From the NCBI GenBank assembly GCA_031274555.1, contig JAISPZ010000115.1:26459-90458 (forward strand): a stretch of 64,000 bases of DNA, given 5' to 3'. A program made the translations under genes and the position numbers. The notes beneath the pieces are model-generated. The model saw only the letters and a list, made by a program, of their open reading frames with translations, was not told the origin of the DNA and did no database searches. The stretch is from Bacteroidales bacterium. GTDB taxonomy: Bacteria; Bacteroidota; Bacteroidia; Bacteroidales; P3. Positions 58,994-64,000 of this stretch are shown here, one piece after another. Within the stretch, counting starts at the first letter, position 1. The number at the start of each line of letters is the position of its first letter.

Positions 58994-60547
58994 ATGAAAA
59001 AGATACATATTTACCTTTTGTCTGCTATTTTATTCGCAGGATTTCTTTCCTGTACAAAATTTCTTGACCGCAAGTCGCCAATGACACTTTCGCCCGAAGA
59101 TGCATATAATACCGTGGAGAAATGCGGTTACGCCATAGGTGGGTTGATGGACAACTTTACATCCTACGGCTACATAGGTCGCAACTTAACCATTTATGGT
59201 GACCTTTTTTGTGACAACGTTACAACGGTACGCAGTCATTCCGGACACTTCTACGATGTGGAAAATTGGAATATTTCTACTTCACATCAGGATGTTTCCA
59301 CTATTTGGGGTAATTCTTATATTATTGCGGCACGAGCGGTTGACGCTATTATAGGGATAAATAAACTAATAGCAGAGGGAGGCGACATCAAAAGACTTGA
59401 AGTGTATAAAGGTGCTGCGCTTTCAATTAAGGTTTATTGCGAGTGGATTCTTGCCCAATACTTTTGTCTGCCTTACAATGAAGAAAACAAAACAACAAAC
59501 GGCATTATTCTTATTGGTGACTCCAAAATAGGCATTGAGGAGGAGGTACACACATCAAATTTGGGGGACACTTACAAACAAATGGTGAGCGAAATTGACA
59601 CCGTTATTGCTCTCTATACTCGCAATGATACCAAAATCGTATCATACAACACCTCGCCGAACTGGGCTTATCTTCCCTCATTATCAATGGCATATATATT
59701 AAAAAGTCGTATCATGCTTGATATGGGACGTTATGCAGAGGCTATAAATGCCTGCGACCTTGCTCTTAGTTCGATAACAGACAAGAAGATTGTGAGTACT
59801 GTTGCTGAATTAAAAGAAATGTACAAAGCAGAAGCTACGCCTACTCCTGAAGAAATTTGGACTGTTTATTTTGATATTAGCACTCAACTTTCCGCTAACG
59901 CTATAAATAATTTTTATAGCAGTTACGGTGCATGGATTTCTGAACCTGTGCGCAAACTTTTTTACGAAAAAACACCCCTTCTTTCGGATATTCGTTACGT
60001 ACTTTATCGTGATACAGTATTGGTTGAAGACAGCGTTTTTTCATTCTGTGGCAAATATCCAAACAAAAATAACGTAAATAATGTACCTATTATGCGTTTG
60101 CCGGAAATTTATTATAACAAAGCAGAAGCACAAGCTAAAAGCGGAGATGTCTCCGGTGCCAAAAATACTATTTTTGAAGTAATCAGCAAACGTAATCCAT
60201 TAGTTACAGATATTGCGGCAATGGAAACAATATACTCCACAGGAAACACAGAGAACGAATTTATTGATTTTCTTTTATCAGACAGGCGTAGAGAATTTGC
60301 CGGTGAGGGACTTAGATGGTTTGACTTGCGCAGAAATTCACGTCGTCTCACTCGCGAAATTATAGAAGGAAAGGTGAGTTTCCGTAAAACTTTTACAAAC
60401 TATCCTTTGAGTAAAACGTGTCTTCCTATACCAAACGCAGAAACAGATACTCGCCAATGGGGAGGCAAACAGAACGAAATATGGTTTAGCGGTTCGCCTA
60501 CAATACCCCTTCCTTCCGAGGGTGAAGACTACACCGACAAGTATTAA
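58994..60547 (+). CDS. SusD/RagB-family nutrient-binding lipoprotein
   Basis: Lipobox FLSCTKFLDRKSP; RLPEIYYNKAEAQAKSGDVSGA, DRRREFAGEGLRWFDLRR. Confidence 0.93.
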   Translation: MKKIHIYLLSAILFAGFLSCTKFLDRKSPMTLSPEDAYNTVEKCGYAIGGLMDNFTSYGYIGRNLTIYGDLFCDNVTTVRSHSGHFYDVENWNISTSHQDVSTIWGNSYIIAARAVDAIIGINKLIAEGGDIKRLEVYKGAALSIKVYCEWILAQYFCLPYNEENKTTNGIILIGDSKIGIEEEVHTSNLGDTYKQMVSEIDTVIALYTRNDTKIVSYNTSPNWAYLPSLSMAYILKSRIMLDMGRYAEAINACDLALSSITDKKIVSTVAELKEMYKAEATPTPEEIWTVYFDISTQLSANAINNFYSSYGAWISEPVRKLFYEKTPLLSDIRYVLYRDTVLVEDSVFSFCGKYPNKNNVNNVPIMRLPEIYYNKAEAQAKSGDVSGAKNTIFEVISKRNPLVTDIAAMETIYSTGNTENEFIDFLLSDRRREFAGEGLRWFDLRRNSRRLTREIIEGKVSFRKTFTNYPLSKTCLPIPNAETDTRQWGGKQNEIWFSGSPTIPLPSEGEDYTDKY

Positions 60548-60552
60548 TAAGA

Positions 60553-62967
60553 ATGTCTAAAAACAAAAGAATAGAATCTGTAACTTCTCAAGTTGTCGAA
60601 GTTGCGGAAGCTATAGAAACAAAGGAAACACCTTCGCCAAAAGAAAACACTAAGTGGTTTTATTTGACGGGGGTGTTCCTGCTTTTGGTATCAACACTTC
60701 TAATAATTTCTTTTATTTCTTACTTCTTTACAGGTTATGCCGACTATGATATTATTGTTTCTGGCGCAACGGATGCTGTAAAAAATATTGGCGGAAGTCT
60801 TTTTGGAAAACTCGCCTATTATTGTGTTTCCTGCGGATTTGGAATTGCCACATTTATTTTTCCTATACTCTCATTTCTTGCAGGTTTACAGCTACTTAAT
60901 ATCCGTCGGTTCGAGTGGTATTCTCTTTCGATTAAAGGAATAATAGCTGCATTTTGGATTTCAACATTACTTGGAAGTTTCCTTTATAGCGGTTTTTACG
61001 GTACGCTCTTTTCGGGTAACGTTGGTATATGGTGCGCTGAGTTATTGGAACATTTCGTTGGTAAAACGGGAACTTATCTTATTCTGTTTTTTGTTTTAGT
61101 CGCATTTCTCGCTTTGGGGTATAATTACAGGTTGCATATTCCGAGAAGAAAGACAGTCTTAACAGTGGAAGAAGTTGAGCCGTTGGTTGGTCCTGTTTAT
61201 GAGCCTGCGCCCGAGCTGCAGGATGATGATGACGGTGATGATGACGGTGGAATTAAAATCATCAACAGACCCGCTCCGACTCCGACTACCATAAGTTCGC
61301 GACTTGGGCTTTCGCCAACTCCCGCCACACCAACAGCTCCAGCCGTTGCAGTACAAGCTATGCCTGAAATCAAAGTCCAAACCCATACCGACCCTGCCCC
61401 CACAGCCAAAATAGACCACTTCACCGCAGACGAAAAATTCGACCCTACCCTCGACTTGTCAAACTATCAATTCCCGCCAATAAACCTGCTCAACGAATAC
61501 AAATCGGAACAGATTGATGTCAATTCTGACGAATTAAGAGAAAACCGCGATAAAATCGTGGCTACGCTAAACAGTTTCAAAATAGAAATAAAGGACATAA
61601 CCGCAACAATTGGTCCGACAGTAACACTTTACGAAATCGTTCCGGCAGAGGGCGTGAGGATTAACAAAATAAAAAATCTTGAAGATGATATTGCCCTAAG
61701 TCTATCCGCTCTCGGAATAAGAATTATTGCACCTATGCCGGGCAGAGGAACTATCGGAATTGAAATCCCCAACAAAAATCCCATAATGGTACCTATGCGC
61801 GACTTGCTGTTAAGCAATGCCTTTGTCAATAATAAAATGGCATTACCTATCGCGTTAGGAAAAACCATTAGCAATGAGCCTTACGTAGCAGATTTAGCCA
61901 AAATGCCACACCTGTTGGTGGCAGGCGCGACAGGACAGGGAAAGTCAGTAGGTCTAAATGCAATCATTGCTTCACTCCTCTACAAAAAACATCCCGCGCT
62001 ATTAAAATTTGTAATGGTAGATCCTAAAAAAGTCGAACTCTCGCTATACGATAAAATAGAGCGTCATTTCCTTGCCAAGCTCCCTGACTCCGAAGAAGCC
62101 GTCATCACCGACACACGCAAAGTTGTGCGCACACTCAACTCCCTCTGCAAAGAGATGGATGCACGTTACGACTTACTAAAATCATCCAACACAAAAAATA
62201 TCAGTGAATACAACGCAAAGTTCATCAGTCGCAAATTAAGTCCGAACGAAGGATACAAATTTCTTTGCTACATAGTAGTAGTCGTTGATGAATTTGCCGA
62301 CCTTATTATGACTGCGGGCAAAGAAATTGAAATGCCTATTGCACGTATCGCACAGCTTGCTCGTGCAGTGGGTATTCACATGATTATAGCTACACAACGT
62401 CCATCAGTAAACATAATCACAGGAACTATCAAAGCTAATTTCCCCACACGAGTTGCTTTCCGTGTAAGTTCAAAGGTGGACTCACGCACTATCCTCGACA
62501 CAGGTGGCGCAGACCAGCTCATAGGCAAGGGTGATATGCTCATCTCTACCGGCAACGATATGGTACGCCTGCAATGCGCCTTTATAGATACGCCAGAAAT
62601 AGAACGTGTCGCGGAATTTATCGGTGAGCAGCACGGATACCCCTCTGCCTACGAGTTGCCCGATATGCCCGAAGAAGGACAGGACGGTGCTCGCAAGACT
62701 GTTGCCAACGATGAACGCGACCCACTTTTTGAGGAAGCTGCCAGACTTATTGTGCAAAACGGCTCTGCATCCACCTCAATGATACAGCGCAAGCTCAAGC
62801 TCGGCTACAATCGTGCAGGACGTATTATAGACGAACTTGAAGCCACAGGCATTGTCGGTCCCTTTAATGGCAAAAAAGAACGCGAAATCATGATAAAAGA
62901 CCCCATCGCTCTGGAGCAAATCATCAACCCCACCTCGCCCGCACAAACCCCTGATGAACAAGCGTAA
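60553..62967 (+). CDS. ftsK: DNA translocase FtsK
   Basis: N-terminal TM domain; HLLVAGATGQGKSVGLNAIIASLLYK, VVVDEFADLIMTAGKEIE, C-terminal gamma domain. Confidence 0.95.
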   Translation: MSKNKRIESVTSQVVEVAEAIETKETPSPKENTKWFYLTGVFLLLVSTLLIISFISYFFTGYADYDIIVSGATDAVKNIGGSLFGKLAYYCVSCGFGIATFIFPILSFLAGLQLLNIRRFEWYSLSIKGIIAAFWISTLLGSFLYSGFYGTLFSGNVGIWCAELLEHFVGKTGTYLILFFVLVAFLALGYNYRLHIPRRKTVLTVEEVEPLVGPVYEPAPELQDDDDGDDDGGIKIINRPAPTPTTISSRLGLSPTPATPTAPAVAVQAMPEIKVQTHTDPAPTAKIDHFTADEKFDPTLDLSNYQFPPINLLNEYKSEQIDVNSDELRENRDKIVATLNSFKIEIKDITATIGPTVTLYEIVPAEGVRINKIKNLEDDIALSLSALGIRIIAPMPGRGTIGIEIPNKNPIMVPMRDLLLSNAFVNNKMALPIALGKTISNEPYVADLAKMPHLLVAGATGQGKSVGLNAIIASLLYKKHPALLKFVMVDPKKVELSLYDKIERHFLAKLPDSEEAVITDTRKVVRTLNSLCKEMDARYDLLKSSNTKNISEYNAKFISRKLSPNEGYKFLCYIVVVVDEFADLIMTAGKEIEMPIARIAQLARAVGIHMIIATQRPSVNIITGTIKANFPTRVAFRVSSKVDSRTILDTGGADQLIGKGDMLISTGNDMVRLQCAFIDTPEIERVAEFIGEQHGYPSAYELPDMPEEGQDGARKTVANDERDPLFEEAARLIVQNGSASTSMIQRKLKLGYNRAGRIIDELEATGIVGPFNGKKEREIMIKDPIALEQIINPTSPAQTPDEQA

Positions 62968-63033
62968 CAAACGTTTGCCACGCAAAGACCGCAAAGACCA
63001 AAAAAACCGCCAACACCAAAAAAAATCAAACGC

Positions 63034-63627
63034 ATGAAAAACCTCCTAACACTCATCTATACATTTTTCTTCATCACCGCCCTCGCGCAGCCCGCCAAAA
63101 CAGGCATCAACGACCAACAAGCAAACGAAATACTAAATAAAATCCGCAAGGACATCACAAGCTATAAAAGTCTAAAAATAGACTTCACTTACAATAATAA
63201 TAACTGCTCGCTTCTTGTGAGCAACAACAACTACGCACTCAACCTGTCAGACCAGCAAATCATAACAAACGGCAAAACACTTTGGATGTATTTAAAAAAA
63301 GAAAACGAAGTAAATATCTACAATTATGTCGCTGAAAAAGACGAATTAAACCCACTGCTGGCAATTCAAAATTACGAAAAGAAATATCGTGCAAAATACA
63401 TTAGAGAGGGCGTGATAGACCTGCTTCCGTTAGACGGCAAAGGCTCTATCTATAAACTCCGTATCTATATCGACAAAGAACTCTCAAAATTTGAAGCCTA
63501 CGACAAAAGCGGCACAACATACTCCTATTCCGTAACCTCCTGGAAGCCCAATGCCCCTGTCACCGCCTCTGAATTTGAATTTGACCCCAAAAATTACCCC
63601 AACATCCTCATCAACGATATGCGTTAG
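63034..63627 (+). CDS. LolA-like outer-membrane lipoprotein carrier family protein
   Basis: Signal peptide; ILNKIRKDITSYKSLKIDFTY...DLLPLDGKGSIYKLRIYIDKE...FEFDPKNYPNILINDMR. Confidence 0.75.
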   Translation: MKNLLTLIYTFFFITALAQPAKTGINDQQANEILNKIRKDITSYKSLKIDFTYNNNNCSLLVSNNNYALNLSDQQIITNGKTLWMYLKKENEVNIYNYVAEKDELNPLLAIQNYEKKYRAKYIREGVIDLLPLDGKGSIYKLRIYIDKELSKFEAYDKSGTTYSYSVTSWKPNAPVTASEFEFDPKNYPNILINDMR

Positions 63628-63721
63628 TCAGGCACTTTTGCAATTTGAGGTGCTGGAAATTGTTAATAACTTACACTCGACACCGCAAAATGCAAATGTG
63701 CCTAAAATAACAACCGTTGGG

Positions 63722-63786
63722 TTCGTAATTCGTAATTCGTAATTCGTAATTCGTAATTCGTAATTCGTAATTCGTAATTCGTAATT
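63722..63786. repeat. Heptanucleotide tandem repeat (ttcgtaa)x9
   Basis: Perfect consecutive 7-bp units. Confidence 0.95.
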
Positions 63787-63846
63787 GATTACAGCTGACG
63801 CATTTGTTATTAGTGCATATTGTTTGTACATGTAGTTGCCTTTCGT

Positions 63847-63881
63847 TAATTGACAATTGACAATTAACAATTGACAATTAA
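63847..63881. repeat. Second 7-bp repeat (attgaca-type)
   Basis: ttaattgacaattgacaattaacaattgacaattaa. Confidence 0.9.
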
Positions 63882-63882
63882 A

Positions 63883-64000
63883 CTACTGTCCTTCGTCAAA
63901 CATCCTCACACCGCCGCGTAGAGCCATCCTGTCAAAATTAAGTCCCAAGCGCAAGCTCAAGCCAAACGAGAGAGGATGAATTTTGCTGTCACCATACTTG
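63883..64000 (-). CDS. C-terminal end of a truncated CDS, possible outer-membrane barrel
   Basis: ...KYGDSKIHPLSFGLSLRLGLNFDRMALRGGVRMFDEGQ*. Confidence 0.55.
   Translation of the reverse strand, partial: KYGDSKIHPLSFGLSLRLGLNFDRMALRGGVRMFDEGQ

Noticed and set aside
55901-60547. SusC/SusD pair as a full polysaccharide utilisation locus
   Set aside because: No glycoside hydrolases or adjacent sensor genes in the window; ordinary SusCD pair followed by ftsK.
61197-61424. 75-aa and 86-aa ORFs on - strand over the ftsK linker
   Set aside because: Antisense to the low-complexity FtsK linker (DDDDGDDDGG and PTPATPTAP).
63628-63877. NYELRITNYELRITN-repeat ORFs on - strand
   Set aside because: Translation of the 7-bp tandem repeat in non-coding DNA, not a convincing protein.

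Overview
This is a low-GC Bacteroidota (Bacteroidales-like) chromosomal window. It carries Bacteroidetes-type promoters (TAnnTTTG), a SusC/SusD pair and several proteins with type IX secretion (T9SS) C-terminal sorting domains. Housekeeping genes include recG, uvrA, a TGS-domain uridine kinase-like gene, tsaE, aroB, glgB, tsaC/sua5, rimM, an MscS-type channel, rpsP, sodB, two tRNA-Leu genes, ribH, fmt, an HU gene, fabG, hutI, an ECF-like sigma factor, ftsK and a lolA-like gene. Between these are four giant fibronectin-III T9SS-type surface proteins, a TcmP/Gp37-Gp68 gene pair beside a decayed restriction-modification gene, a truncated PorX-like response regulator fused by ATGA overlap to tsaE, a PorT-like gene, and an RHS/SpvB/FG-GAP locus. 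The RHS locus is the best candidate for an undescribed system: a small T9SS-CTD protein carrying a YD fragment, then a 2228-aa RHS protein ending in a glycine-zipper region and a papain/C39-like domain, then two tightly packed, tandemly duplicated, signal-peptide-bearing small proteins that could be exported immunity proteins. Non-coding observations include a four-copy dispersed leader element that in two clear cases ends exactly at a start codon, a helically phased CTTAA array, duplicated gene-end scars, and several in-frame repeat expansions inside conserved enzymes. All family calls come from reading motifs by eye; no searches were run.
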